In this document: in pieces, positions 17,456 to 26,539 of the stretch
How the letters are laid out: the number at the start of each line of letters is the position of its first letter
Position numbering within the stretch: position 1 is the stretch's first letter
NCBI RefSeq assembly: GCF_025146565.1
Contig: NZ_CP102258.1
Coordinates: forward strand, 1,210,001 to 1,274,000
DNA from: Bacteroides eggerthii
GTDB lineage: Bacteria > Bacteroidota > Bacteroidia > Bacteroidales > Bacteroidaceae
Direction of reading: 5' to 3'
DNA length: 64,000 bases
Notes under the pieces: model-generated
Told to the model about the DNA's origin: nothing
Database searches by the model: none
What the model saw: only the letters and a program-made list of their open reading frames with translations
Program-made: the position numbers and the translations under genes

Positions 17456-20086
17456 ATGAAGAAGATATTTTCTATGCTGTTGTTTGGCTTCCTTTCTCTC
17501 TCTGTCTCGTCGCAGACTGCGGTTTCGGTAGCCGGATTCTTTCCTCTCCCCGAACAAGTGAGTCGGGGAAGCGGACGGACAGTTTATAATTTTAATTTAG
17601 GATGGCGATTTCATCGAGGTGATGTGGCAGGAGCTGAAGCTGCTGTCTTTGATGATTTGCAGTGGGAAGTCGTATCAATTCCACATTCAGTGCAGTTAAT
17701 GCCTTCTGAAGCCAGTGGATGTCGTAATTATCAGGGGATAGCATGGTATCGCAAACGTTTTGTTGTGCCTGAAGCTTCCGAAGGAAAGGATGTGTCAATT
17801 CACTTTGAAGCCGCTATGGGTAAACAAGTGCTTTATTTGAATGGAGATAAAGTAGGTGAACATCAGGGAGGCTATCTTCCATTTAACTTGAACCTTACCG
17901 ATCAAGGAGTTGTTGCTGGAGACACTTGTGTGGTTGCTGTAATGGTAGATAACAGTAATGATAAGACTTTTCCACCGGGAAAGCCTCAGTATACACTCGA
18001 CTTTTCTTATCATGGTGGAATTTATCGTGATGTATGGTTGATTAGTAAGGGGCGTACTGCGCTGACCGATGCTGTTGAGGCAAATCGTGTGGCGGGTGGA
18101 GGCGTATTTGTCCATGCTGAAAATATCAGTGAACAACATGCGGAAGTGGTAGTGAAGAGTGAAGTGGAGAATAAAGAGAATAGGAATCGTACAGTGACAA
18201 TAGAAACTGTATTAGTTGATGCAGGCCAACGTATTGTTGGAAAAAAACGTCGTAAACTTGCTCTGAAAGCCGGTGAAGTTGGAATAGTGGAACAGCGGTT
18301 GGCGGTGCGCAAGCCTAAACTTTGGACACCGGAAACGCCCTATCTATATCATGTCCAGACTCGCGTATTGGATGGCGGTATATTGCTGGATGGCGGTGTG
18401 ACGCGCATCGGTATCCGTTCTTTTGTTTTTGATGCAGAGAAAGGACTTATCTTAAATGGGAAACCTTATGGGCAGTTAGTGGGTGCTAACCGGCATCAGG
18501 ATTTTGCTTATGTGGGTAATGCACTTCCCAATTCGCAACAATGGCGCGATGCCAAGCGGTTGCGTGATGCCGGCTGTACTATTATTCGTACGGCCCATTA
18601 TCCGCAAGACCCTTCTTTTATGGATGCTTGTGATGAATTGGGGCTTTTTGTGATTGTTGCTACGCCAGGATGGCAGTACTGGAACAAAGATCCTAAGTTC
18701 GCTCAATTGGTGCACAGAAATACGCGTGAGATTATTCGTCGCGACCGTAATCATCCTTCAGTGTTGATGTGGGAGCCTATTTTGAATGAAACGTCTTATC
18801 CTCTTGATTTTGCTCTTGAAGCGTTGAAGATAACTAAAGATGAATATCCTTATGAAGGTCGCCCGGTAGCAGCTGCAGATGTACATTCAGCGGGTGTGGC
18901 CGAGCATTATGACGTGGTTTACGGCTGGCCGGGTGATGATGAGAAGCCTGGCCGTCCCAAACAGTGTATTTTTACTCGTGAGTTTGGTGAGAATGTGGAT
19001 GATTGGTATGCTCACAACAATAACAATCGTGCTTGCCGCGGTTGGGGAGAACGTCCGCAGTTAGTGCAGGCTCTCTCTTTGGCTAAAAGCTATGATGAAA
19101 TGTATCGAACTACCGGACAGTTTATCGGTGGTGCACAGTGGCATCCTTTTGATCATCAGCGTGGTTATCATCCTGATCCCTATTTCGGCGGAATTTATGA
19201 TGCTTTCCGTCAACCGAAATATGCTTATGAAATGTTCCGCAGTCAGTCGCCGGCTCACTTGAATCATCCGACTGCTGAAAGTGGCCCCATGGTATATATC
19301 GCACATGAGATGTCACCTTTCAGTGATGCTGATGTAGTGGTATTCAGTAATTGCGACTCTGTCCGCCTTTCCGTATATGATGGTACAAAGAGTTGGGTTC
19401 TGCCTGTGGTACATGCCAAGGGGCACATGCCCAATGCGCCTCTGGTGTTCAAGAATGTGTGGGACTTTTGGGAAGCGCGTGAGCTTAGCTATAAGCAAAA
19501 GAATTGGCAGAAGGTGAATATGGTGGCAGAAGGCATTATTGGCGGAAAAGTAGTATGTACAACTAAGCGCATGCCTTCGCGTCGTAGTACTAAACTGCGT
19601 TTGAAGTTGGATACTGAAGGCAAGCAATTGGTGGCGGACGGTTCAGACTTTATTGTTGTAGTAGCAGAAGTGACAGATGATAGTGGTAATGTTCGTCGGT
19701 TGGCAAAGGAGAATATTGTATTTTCCATTGAAGGCGAAGGTGAAATAATTGGAGATGCTTCCATTCATGCCAACCCTCGTCCGGTTGAGTTCGGAACAGC
19801 TCCTCTGCTGGTGCGTTCTACTTGTAAAGCCGGTAAAGTAAAGGTGACTGCTCGCGTACAATTTGAAGGAACTCATGCTCCTGCATCAGCCGAAATAGAG
19901 TTTGAATCCATTCCTTGCCAATTGCCATTCTGTCATATAGAACAGCAACAGGATACTGTTCTAAAACGGGTTGTGTCGGATCATGAACAGGATTCAGTTA
20001 ATAGCCGTAGATTCTCTGAAGAGGAAAAGAAACAAATGTTGGATGAAGTGGAAAAGCAACAGACGGAATTTGGTATAGGAAAATAG
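17456..20086 (+). CDS. GH2-family glycosidase
   Basis: This 876-residue secreted enzyme (MKKIFSMLLFGFLSLSVSSQ) has the GH2 order: sugar-binding jelly roll (about residues 40-200, with WYRKRFVVP and VLYLNGDKVGEHQGGYLPF), Ig-like domain, TIM barrel, then a C-terminal Ig-like domain. The acid/base is Glu445 in WEPILNETS and the nucleophile is Glu509 in FTREFGENV. The barrel entry reads LNGKPYGQLVGANRHQDF. GH2 enzymes in the known RG-II system include beta-galactosidase, alpha-L-arabinopyranosidase and uronidase activities; I cannot tell which this is. It is a single-gene unit ending in a strong terminator and lies directly before the sensor gene. Confidence 0.9.
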   Translation: MKKIFSMLLFGFLSLSVSSQTAVSVAGFFPLPEQVSRGSGRTVYNFNLGWRFHRGDVAGAEAAVFDDLQWEVVSIPHSVQLMPSEASGCRNYQGIAWYRKRFVVPEASEGKDVSIHFEAAMGKQVLYLNGDKVGEHQGGYLPFNLNLTDQGVVAGDTCVVAVMVDNSNDKTFPPGKPQYTLDFSYHGGIYRDVWLISKGRTALTDAVEANRVAGGGVFVHAENISEQHAEVVVKSEVENKENRNRTVTIETVLVDAGQRIVGKKRRKLALKAGEVGIVEQRLAVRKPKLWTPETPYLYHVQTRVLDGGILLDGGVTRIGIRSFVFDAEKGLILNGKPYGQLVGANRHQDFAYVGNALPNSQQWRDAKRLRDAGCTIIRTAHYPQDPSFMDACDELGLFVIVATPGWQYWNKDPKFAQLVHRNTREIIRRDRNHPSVLMWEPILNETSYPLDFALEALKITKDEYPYEGRPVAAADVHSAGVAEHYDVVYGWPGDDEKPGRPKQCIFTREFGENVDDWYAHNNNNRACRGWGERPQLVQALSLAKSYDEMYRTTGQFIGGAQWHPFDHQRGYHPDPYFGGIYDAFRQPKYAYEMFRSQSPAHLNHPTAESGPMVYIAHEMSPFSDADVVVFSNCDSVRLSVYDGTKSWVLPVVHAKGHMPNAPLVFKNVWDFWEARELSYKQKNWQKVNMVAEGIIGGKVVCTTKRMPSRRSTKLRLKLDTEGKQLVADGSDFIVVVAEVTDDSGNVRRLAKENIVFSIEGEGEIIGDASIHANPRPVEFGTAPLLVRSTCKAGKVKVTARVQFEGTHAPASAEIEFESIPCQLPFCHIEQQQDTVLKRVVSDHEQDSVNSRRFSEEEKKQMLDEVEKQQTEFGIGK

Positions 20087-20099
20087 TTTTATACTCTTT

Positions 20100-20139
20100 A
20101 AAAAGTGCCACATGGCAAGTCGCTGATGTGGCACTTTTT
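20100..20139 (+). terminator. Rho-independent terminator after GH2
   Basis: A perfect 14-bp inverted repeat (AAAAAGTGCCACAT / ATGTGGCACTTTTT) with a 12-nt loop lies 14 nt after the GH2 stop codon. It ends in T5 and could work in both directions. Confidence 0.85.
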
Positions 20140-20399
20140 GCCTTGTAAGTAACTTTGTAAACCTTATGATTTTTACTTTCGGATTCTTTTTGTATTTTTG
20201 CACTTAACGTCTGGAAATGCAAGAAGCTTGTAGATGGTCGTTGTTACAGTCAGTTTACGTTCTCTTGAGTTTTTTGCAAAGATAAAAATTTTGAGAATTG
20301 ATTTTCCCTAAGTCAAAGCCGTTTTTAAGAGGGACAAATGAACTTTATCTTTGTATTAGAAGAATTACCTTGTTTAACATTCATTGGAGATCTAATATT
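20140..20399. other. Leader region of the hybrid sensor gene
   Basis: About 260 bp between the GH2 terminator and the sensor start codon. It holds two TAnnTTTG-type boxes (TATTTTTG at 20193-20200 and TATCTTTG at 20346-20353) and no GTACA-N15-CGTC element. I see no open frame in it. Confidence 0.5.
20323..20353 (+). promoter_or_regulatory. Putative housekeeping promoter of the hybrid sensor
   Basis: TTTT, 19 nt, then TATCTTTG matches the Bacteroides -33/-7 layout with a weak -33. The -7 box ends 46 nt before the ATG at 20400. This suggests basal expression by the primary sigma factor, unlike the degradative genes. Confidence 0.5.
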
Positions 20400-23300
20400 A
20401 TGAAATATTTGTTAACTCTTTTTCTGTCGCTTTTGTCATGTTTACTTGTAGCACAAAATGTTATAGTGGAACACTATTCGAAAAATCAGGGGCTGCTTAA
20501 TAATATGGTTAGCATGACAGAGAAAGATTCTGATGGTTTTATGTGGTTTGCCACCTGGTACGGATTATGTCGCTTTGATGGAGAAAAGGTACTTACATAT
20601 AACCATTACCAATTGGATCATGATGTGCCTCCTCGGAAGATACAATATATCATTGATGATGCCAAAGGCTTCATTTGGATAAAGACTATCGACCATAAAC
20701 TCTATCTTTTTGATAAAAAGAAAGAATGTTTTAAGGCAGTCTATGGCAATATTAAAAGGTTTGTGGCAAATGTTCAGGTTATTAAACTGCAACGGGCTTT
20801 TGATGACTATGTGTTATTACTTACCAAAGATAAGAATCTTTTTCTGGCCCGGGTAGATGAGCAGGGAAAGGTACAGATTGAGTTACTTTTTGAAGCTAAA
20901 GATTATATTGACTCTTCCAACTATATGTTGAAGAGCAATCTGTTTTTTGAAAATAATGCGTATATTGGTTGGATCGGTGTAGATTATAAGATAAATGTTC
21001 TTCCTAAAGGAGAGGCTTTGAAGGGAAAACCTGCTGACTTCTTTCTGAATCAAGTGAAGCTTAATTCGGGAAGTAACTTTTCATCCAGTGTCATTCAGGA
21101 CAAACTGATGTGGTTGGGTACCAGTGACGGCTATTTTTATTGTATAGACAGTGAGAAGGGTAATGTAACCCGGCATTATATACCTCAGAATATGGGGGCG
21201 GTGACTGATATATTGACTACATCGGCAAAGGCGCTATATGTGTCGGTTGCAAATAAGGGAGTTTTTGAATATTCTCCTGATAAACGAAAGTCGAAAAAAA
21301 TTAATGTGGACGTTAATGAACGATTAGTTAGCCATTCGTTTATTGATAGTTATAATAAACTATGGTTTCATGAAAACGAACGGGCTGTTGTTTATTATGA
21401 TCCTGTGACTAATAAGTCGCGCAGATATCCTTTTTCGGTATCCGGTAAAATAACGTCTTTTATCGTTGAAGATGCCGGTGAGCAGGGCGTTCTGTTTCTT
21501 TCACCGGCAGGCGAAGCCCTTTTTTTTGATAGGGACAATTTGACAATGTGTTCTATCAATCAGATAAAGTCTATCATGGATGTTTCGCCAAATCAACTTT
21601 TTTTTCATTTCTTTATAGACGATGAGGGTACTGTATGGCTTTCGTCAACAGAAAAGGGCGTTTATCATGTCTATTTCCCTAAAAAGCAGTTTCGTACCCT
21701 TGTCTTGCCTGTAACAAATAAGGCGGCGGGAAAAGATGATGCAGGCGTACGTGCTTGTTTTCAGAGCCGTAATGGAGATATTTGGGTCGGAAATCGTATG
21801 AAGGATGTATTCCGGTTTGATTCAAAAGGGTATTTGGTGCAGACTTATCCTGCCTATGAAGAGCTTTTTGGAGCAGTTTATCATGTAATGGAGGATGATA
21901 AAGGAAATCTTTGGTTTGCTACTAAGGGCGATGGCTTGGTAAAGTTGACGCCTGATGTCAAAGCGAAATATGGCTATCGTTTCCAGCGGTTCAAACATAA
22001 TCCCTCTGACAATACTTCGCTTAGCGGAGACAAAATCTATTATACCTATCAAGATAGCCATAAACGTATTTGGGTATGTACACTTGACGGTGGTCTTAAC
22101 CTGTTGCATGAACAGGGCGGGAGCATTACTTTTTTTAATGATCGGAACGGATTCATAAACTATTCTGCTTATGGGCTCCCTATGGAGGTGCGCAATATTG
22201 TAGAAGATAAGGAGGGACGTATGTGGGTCGGTACGATGGATGGGCTGATCTCTTTCGATGGCAATTTCAGCAATGTGTCGGATATTAAATTTGAAGCTTA
22301 TCGTGGCAGAATGCGGAGGGCTTATGCTGATAGTGATGTATGCCAACTATATAAAGACAGTAAGGATACTGTATGGGCCAGTGTCTTTGGTGGAGGATTG
22401 AATAAGTTGGTAGGTTATGATGAAGAGAAACATGAACCGGAATTTGTTGCTTATGAACTTGTGGGAAACTTGAAAAATGAAGTAATTACTTCCATTATAG
22501 AAGATAGGCATGGTATGTTATGGTTAGGGACGAAATTAGGGGTCGTTTGTTTTGATCGGCAAACCGGTAACTTTCGTACTTATACCCATTATGATGGCTT
22601 TCCTGACTTTGAACTAGAGGAAGGAGGCGTGTGTACTCCGACCGGTGAAATCTGGATGGGGGGAACAAAAGGAATCATTATTTTTCATCCTGATGAATTG
22701 AAGGAAGTGGATAGAACCAGTAAAACATTCATTGTTAATTGTCAAATAGGAAATCAGGATATTCGCTTGGTAGACAATCCTTCGATTGTAGACCGTTCTA
22801 TTTCTTATGTTGATGAAATAAAGCTTAACCATGATCAGTCAATGTTTTCTTTCGAATTTGTAACACTGAGTTATGTAGACCGTAATAGCATCAGTTATCG
22901 TTATATTCTGGAAGGCTATGAGGAGCAATGGCATTTTAATGGCGTTAATCGTCTTGCTTCGTATACGAATGTTCCTTCGGGCAATTATGTATTCAGGGTA
23001 CAAGCGATGGATGATAATGGCGTTGACTCTTTTTCGGAGTGTAAAATGCGGGTGATCATTCGTCCTCCTTGGTGGGCCACTTGGTGGGCTTACGTCATCT
23101 ATGTTTTATTGGGTGCGGGAGTTCTCTATATGGGCATCCGCCTCTCCGTATTTCTGATACGGATGAGAAATAATGTGTATATTGACCAGCGTTTGTCGGA
23201 ATTGAAAATACGTTTTTTCACCAATGTGTCGCACGAGTTGCGTACGCCACTCACACTGATACAAGGTCCCATACAGGAACTGAAAACAGAGGCACTGTCT

Positions 23301-24776
23301 GTCAAAGGGAAAAAGTATGTGGAGTTGATGGAAAAGAATACTTTGCACATGTTGAAGTTGGTAAATCAGATTCTTGATTTCCGCAAGATCCAGAATGGAA
23401 AGATGCGCCTGCATGTTTCATGCTTCAATCTTACCGAACTACTTGCTTTTTTCGAAAAGGAGTTTATGATAATGGCAGAAGAAAAGGCGATAAATTTACA
23501 ATTTTGTCCGGAAGTAGAGGAACTTATGGTATGGGGCGATAAGGAGAGATTAGGAACTGTGGTACGTAACTTACTCTCGAATGCTTTTAAGTTTACTTCC
23601 TCCGGGGGTTCAATTAGGATTGTTTCCGGTTTAGCAGAAGATGGTAAACATTGTTTTATTCGTGTGGAAGACACTGGAGTAGGAATTCCTCAAAATAAAC
23701 TGACCGAAATATTTGGTCGTTTCTCACAGGCTGATAATGCAAAAGGAGCTTATTATCAAGGTACCGGTATCGGGCTGGCTCTTTCGAAAGAAATTGTAGA
23801 ATTGCATCATGGCGAGATATTTGCCGCCAATGGTAAGCAAGGTGCACAATTTACGGTATGGCTGCTATTGGGCAAAGAACAGTACAAGGAGAATGAGGTG
23901 GATTTTTATTTGGATGAACAGGTTGTAAAGGAAGTGCCTGACTGTAATGAACGGGTGGCTGATGAAAAGAACGGTGATGCTTCTTTATTGCCTAGCGTGC
24001 TTGTAGTGGATGATAATGTTGATTTGTGTAATATGTTGAAGTTGCAGCTTGAGGATAGGTTTAATATTCATTTGGCACATGATGGAGTGGAGGGACTCAA
24101 GATGGTGAACTTTCATCATCCTGATGTCGTGGTGACCGACCAAATGATGCCTTGCATGGACGGTATGGAAATGCTTAAACGTATTCGTGGCGATTTTCAA
24201 ATAAGTCACATACCGGTGATTATGCTTACTGCAAAGGGAGATGAGGATAGCAAGATACAAGCTATATCCCAAGGGGCTAATGCTTATATTGTGAAGCCTT
24301 TCAGTAAGGATTATCTGGTTGTACGTATTGAACAGCTATTAGGTGAACGTAAGCGGTTCCGCGAGCAAATGTGTGGTGATAATGGGGAGATGAATGATAA
24401 AGTCGAGCTTTCGGATAATTATGCAGGTTATTTGGAAAAGAAAGATTTGGATTTTATAGAGAAGATTCATCAAGTGGTTGAGGACAATATGGAAAACAGT
24501 GATTTCAATATCGACACCATAGCAGCATCTGTCGGTTTGAGCCGCTCTGCTTTCTTTAAGAAACTCAAGAGCCTTACGGGGTTGGCTCCGGTGGATTGGG
24601 TGAAAGAGATACGGTTAAACAAATCTGTCGAACTTATTAAGAAGACAGATTTATCTATCTCCGAAATAGCTTTTGCTGTGGGATTCAATGATTCCGGTTA
24701 TTTTAGCAAATGTTTCCGTAAAAAGTACAACCAGACTCCGCGTGAATATATAAATGCATATCGGGGAAAGAAATAA
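20400..24776 (+). CDS. Hybrid two-component system sensor/regulator (HTCS)
   Basis: This single protein of 1458 residues combines sensor kinase and transcription factor. After a signal peptide (MKYLLTLFLSLLSCLLVAQN) come periplasmic Reg_prop beta-propeller blades (for example DSDGFMWFATWYGLCRFDG, DKGNLWFATKGDGLVKL, DRHGMLWLGTKLGVVCFD) and a Y_Y_Y domain. A membrane helix lies at about residues 892-915. A HisKA domain has His945 in FFTNVSHELRTPLT, followed by a HATPase domain, a receiver with Asp1247 in VVTDQMMPCMDG, and an AraC-type DNA-binding domain (about 1355-1455). It would bind an RG-II oligosaccharide in the periplasm and activate transcription. A start 34 codons upstream is rejected because the signal peptide begins at this Met. 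It probably controls this locus. Confidence 0.95.
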   Translation: MKYLLTLFLSLLSCLLVAQNVIVEHYSKNQGLLNNMVSMTEKDSDGFMWFATWYGLCRFDGEKVLTYNHYQLDHDVPPRKIQYIIDDAKGFIWIKTIDHKLYLFDKKKECFKAVYGNIKRFVANVQVIKLQRAFDDYVLLLTKDKNLFLARVDEQGKVQIELLFEAKDYIDSSNYMLKSNLFFENNAYIGWIGVDYKINVLPKGEALKGKPADFFLNQVKLNSGSNFSSSVIQDKLMWLGTSDGYFYCIDSEKGNVTRHYIPQNMGAVTDILTTSAKALYVSVANKGVFEYSPDKRKSKKINVDVNERLVSHSFIDSYNKLWFHENERAVVYYDPVTNKSRRYPFSVSGKITSFIVEDAGEQGVLFLSPAGEALFFDRDNLTMCSINQIKSIMDVSPNQLFFHFFIDDEGTVWLSSTEKGVYHVYFPKKQFRTLVLPVTNKAAGKDDAGVRACFQSRNGDIWVGNRMKDVFRFDSKGYLVQTYPAYEELFGAVYHVMEDDKGNLWFATKGDGLVKLTPDVKAKYGYRFQRFKHNPSDNTSLSGDKIYYTYQDSHKRIWVCTLDGGLNLLHEQGGSITFFNDRNGFINYSAYGLPMEVRNIVEDKEGRMWVGTMDGLISFDGNFSNVSDIKFEAYRGRMRRAYADSDVCQLYKDSKDTVWASVFGGGLNKLVGYDEEKHEPEFVAYELVGNLKNEVITSIIEDRHGMLWLGTKLGVVCFDRQTGNFRTYTHYDGFPDFELEEGGVCTPTGEIWMGGTKGIIIFHPDELKEVDRTSKTFIVNCQIGNQDIRLVDNPSIVDRSISYVDEIKLNHDQSMFSFEFVTLSYVDRNSISYRYILEGYEEQWHFNGVNRLASYTNVPSGNYVFRVQAMDDNGVDSFSECKMRVIIRPPWWATWWAYVIYVLLGAGVLYMGIRLSVFLIRMRNNVYIDQRLSELKIRFFTNVSHELRTPLTLIQGPIQELKTEALSVKGKKYVELMEKNTLHMLKLVNQILDFRKIQNGKMRLHVSCFNLTELLAFFEKEFMIMAEEKAINLQFCPEVEELMVWGDKERLGTVVRNLLSNAFKFTSSGGSIRIVSGLAEDGKHCFIRVEDTGVGIPQNKLTEIFGRFSQADNAKGAYYQGTGIGLALSKEIVELHHGEIFAANGKQGAQFTVWLLLGKEQYKENEVDFYLDEQVVKEVPDCNERVADEKNGDASLLPSVLVVDDNVDLCNMLKLQLEDRFNIHLAHDGVEGLKMVNFHHPDVVVTDQMMPCMDGMEMLKRIRGDFQISHIPVIMLTAKGDEDSKIQAISQGANAYIVKPFSKDYLVVRIEQLLGERKRFREQMCGDNGEMNDKVELSDNYAGYLEKKDLDFIEKIHQVVEDNMENSDFNIDTIAASVGLSRSAFFKKLKSLTGLAPVDWVKEIRLNKSVELIKKTDLSISEIAFAVGFNDSGYFSKCFRKKYNQTPREYINAYRGKK

Positions 24777-24779
24777 AGA

Positions 24780-24805
24780 GTACAAAGTATTCCTCTCAAA
24801 CGTCT
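24780..24805 (+). promoter_or_regulatory. ECF-type promoter for PL1 / DUF6298
   Basis: Reads GTACA-N16-CGTC-T, one base longer in the spacer than the other members. The -35 element starts 4 nt after the sensor stop codon and the -10 ends 35 nt before the PL1 ATG. This implies that the PL1 unit has its own promoter and is not read through from the sensor. Confidence 0.6.
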
Positions 24806-24838
24806 TCTTGTCAGCTTAGATATAAAATATTAATAGAC

Positions 24839-26533
24839 ATGAAGAATTCACTAACACGTACTTTATGTACGGTGGTTTTTGTAGTAAGTGCAGCATCTGC
24901 CTGGGCTCAATATCCCACAATTCCTGCTGCTGAAAAAGCGCGTGGCGAAAGAATACAAGCCGAGATAAATCGTCTTTCTGACGAGGCTTGGCAACGCGCT
25001 TTACCGGTTGTAATGTCAGAGGCAGCTAAAGGGCGTCCTTACGTTCCTTGGGCAAGTAAACCTTCCGACTTGAAGCAAGCTAAGATTCCGGCTTTTCCCG
25101 GAGCGGAAGGAGGCGGTGCCTATACGCCCGGCGGACGTGGCGGCAAGGTAATTGTTGTAACTTCTTTAGCTGATCGCGGGCCGGGCACATTGCGCGAAGC
25201 TTGTGAAACAGGTGGTGCCCGTATTGTTGTGTTTAATGTGGCTGGTGTGATCAAATTGGAGTCACCTATTAATGTGCGTGCCCCTTATATAACCATTGCC
25301 GGACAGACAGCTCCCGGAGACGGTATCTGTGTGACAGGGGCTTCTTTCCTGCTTGATACACATGATATTATTATCCGTCATATGCGTTTCCGGCGTGGGG
25401 AACAGGATGTACTGTTCCGGGACGATGCCTTAGGTGGTAATTGCGTGGGCAATGTTATCATAGACCATGTCTCTGCCAGTTGGGGATTGGATGAGAATAT
25501 GTCGCTCTATCGTCATGTGTACGATCGCAGGGCAGATGGGGGATACACTAAACTGCCTACTGTGAACATCACAATTCAGAACTCTATGTTTACTGAAGCG
25601 CTTGATTGTTATAATCATGCGTTCGGTGCAACGATCGGCGGTCATAACAGCATGTTCTGTCGTAATCTCTTTGCTTCGAATATCAGCCGGAATTGCTCGA
25701 TCGGTATGGATGGTGACTTTAACTTTGTTAATAATATCACCTATAACTGGTGGAATCGTTCTATTGACGGTGGTGATAACAAGAGTTTGCTCAATATCAT
25801 CAATAATAACTTTAAGCCGGGTCCCATAACTCCGCTTGATAAGCCTATCAGCTATCGTATTGTGAAGCCGGAAGCGGGACGTGCCAAAGAGTTTAAAGAT
25901 GTGTATGGAAAAGCTTATGTGAATGGCAATATTGTCCATGGGAACAAGCGTGTGACAGCAGATAACTGGGATGGCGGCGTACAGCCTCCGGTATCTGAAG
26001 ATAAGATGGAAGAAACACTGGCTAAGATTAAGATGGACAAGCCGTTTGATATGCCTCATGTAACTATAATGGATGCGAAAAAAGCCTATAATTATGTGCT
26101 GAGCCATGTTGGGGCCACTTTCCCAAAACGTGATGCCGTAGATCACCGTATGGTGAAAAGCGTAAAAACCGGTAAAGCTATTTATGCTAAAGATGCTGCC
26201 AATTATGAATTCGTGCCAACGACAGTGAAGCGGCGCTTGCCGGTTGATTCCTATAAGAAAGGCATCATTACGGATCCCCGTCAAGTTGGTGGTCTGCCTG
26301 AGTACAAGGGTACTCCTGTACTTGATACCGATGGTGATGGAATGCCTGATGCTTGGGAAGAGAAATATGGACTCAATCCCAATGATGCTTCTGATGCTAT
26401 ACAGGATATAAATGGTGACGGCTACAATAATATTGAGAAATACATTAACGGCATTGATCCCACAAAGAAAATTGATTGGACTGATTTGAAGAACAATCAT
26501 GATACGCTTGAAGGTAAAAAGAAACTTTTTTAA
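24839..26533 (+). CDS. PL1-family pectate lyase with C-terminal calcium-binding repeat
   Basis: This 564-residue secreted protein (MKNSLTRTLCTVVFVVSAASAWAQ) is a right-handed beta-helix lyase of the PL1 type. Signatures are AFPGAEGGGAYTPGGRGGK, TLREACETGGARIVVFNVAG, YITIAGQTAPGDGICV, IIIRHMRFRRGEQD and VIIDHVSASWGLDENMS. The C-terminus carries a thrombospondin-type-3-like calcium repeat (DTDGDGMPDAWEEKYGLNP, then DINGDGYNNIEKYINGIDP). It would cleave the homogalacturonan backbone that carries RG-II by beta-elimination, giving unsaturated ends that suit the GH105 at 31489-32841. A paralogue lies at 61605-63374. The DUF6298 gene follows after 6 bp. Confidence 0.9.
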   Translation: MKNSLTRTLCTVVFVVSAASAWAQYPTIPAAEKARGERIQAEINRLSDEAWQRALPVVMSEAAKGRPYVPWASKPSDLKQAKIPAFPGAEGGGAYTPGGRGGKVIVVTSLADRGPGTLREACETGGARIVVFNVAGVIKLESPINVRAPYITIAGQTAPGDGICVTGASFLLDTHDIIIRHMRFRRGEQDVLFRDDALGGNCVGNVIIDHVSASWGLDENMSLYRHVYDRRADGGYTKLPTVNITIQNSMFTEALDCYNHAFGATIGGHNSMFCRNLFASNISRNCSIGMDGDFNFVNNITYNWWNRSIDGGDNKSLLNIINNNFKPGPITPLDKPISYRIVKPEAGRAKEFKDVYGKAYVNGNIVHGNKRVTADNWDGGVQPPVSEDKMEETLAKIKMDKPFDMPHVTIMDAKKAYNYVLSHVGATFPKRDAVDHRMVKSVKTGKAIYAKDAANYEFVPTTVKRRLPVDSYKKGIITDPRQVGGLPEYKGTPVLDTDGDGMPDAWEEKYGLNPNDASDAIQDINGDGYNNIEKYINGIDPTKKIDWTDLKNNHDTLEGKKKLF

Positions 26534-26539
26534 GATGTT

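Noticed and set aside
20298..20399. Upstream extension of the hybrid sensor
   Set aside because: The first 34 codons contain the putative -33/-7 promoter and come before the signal peptide.
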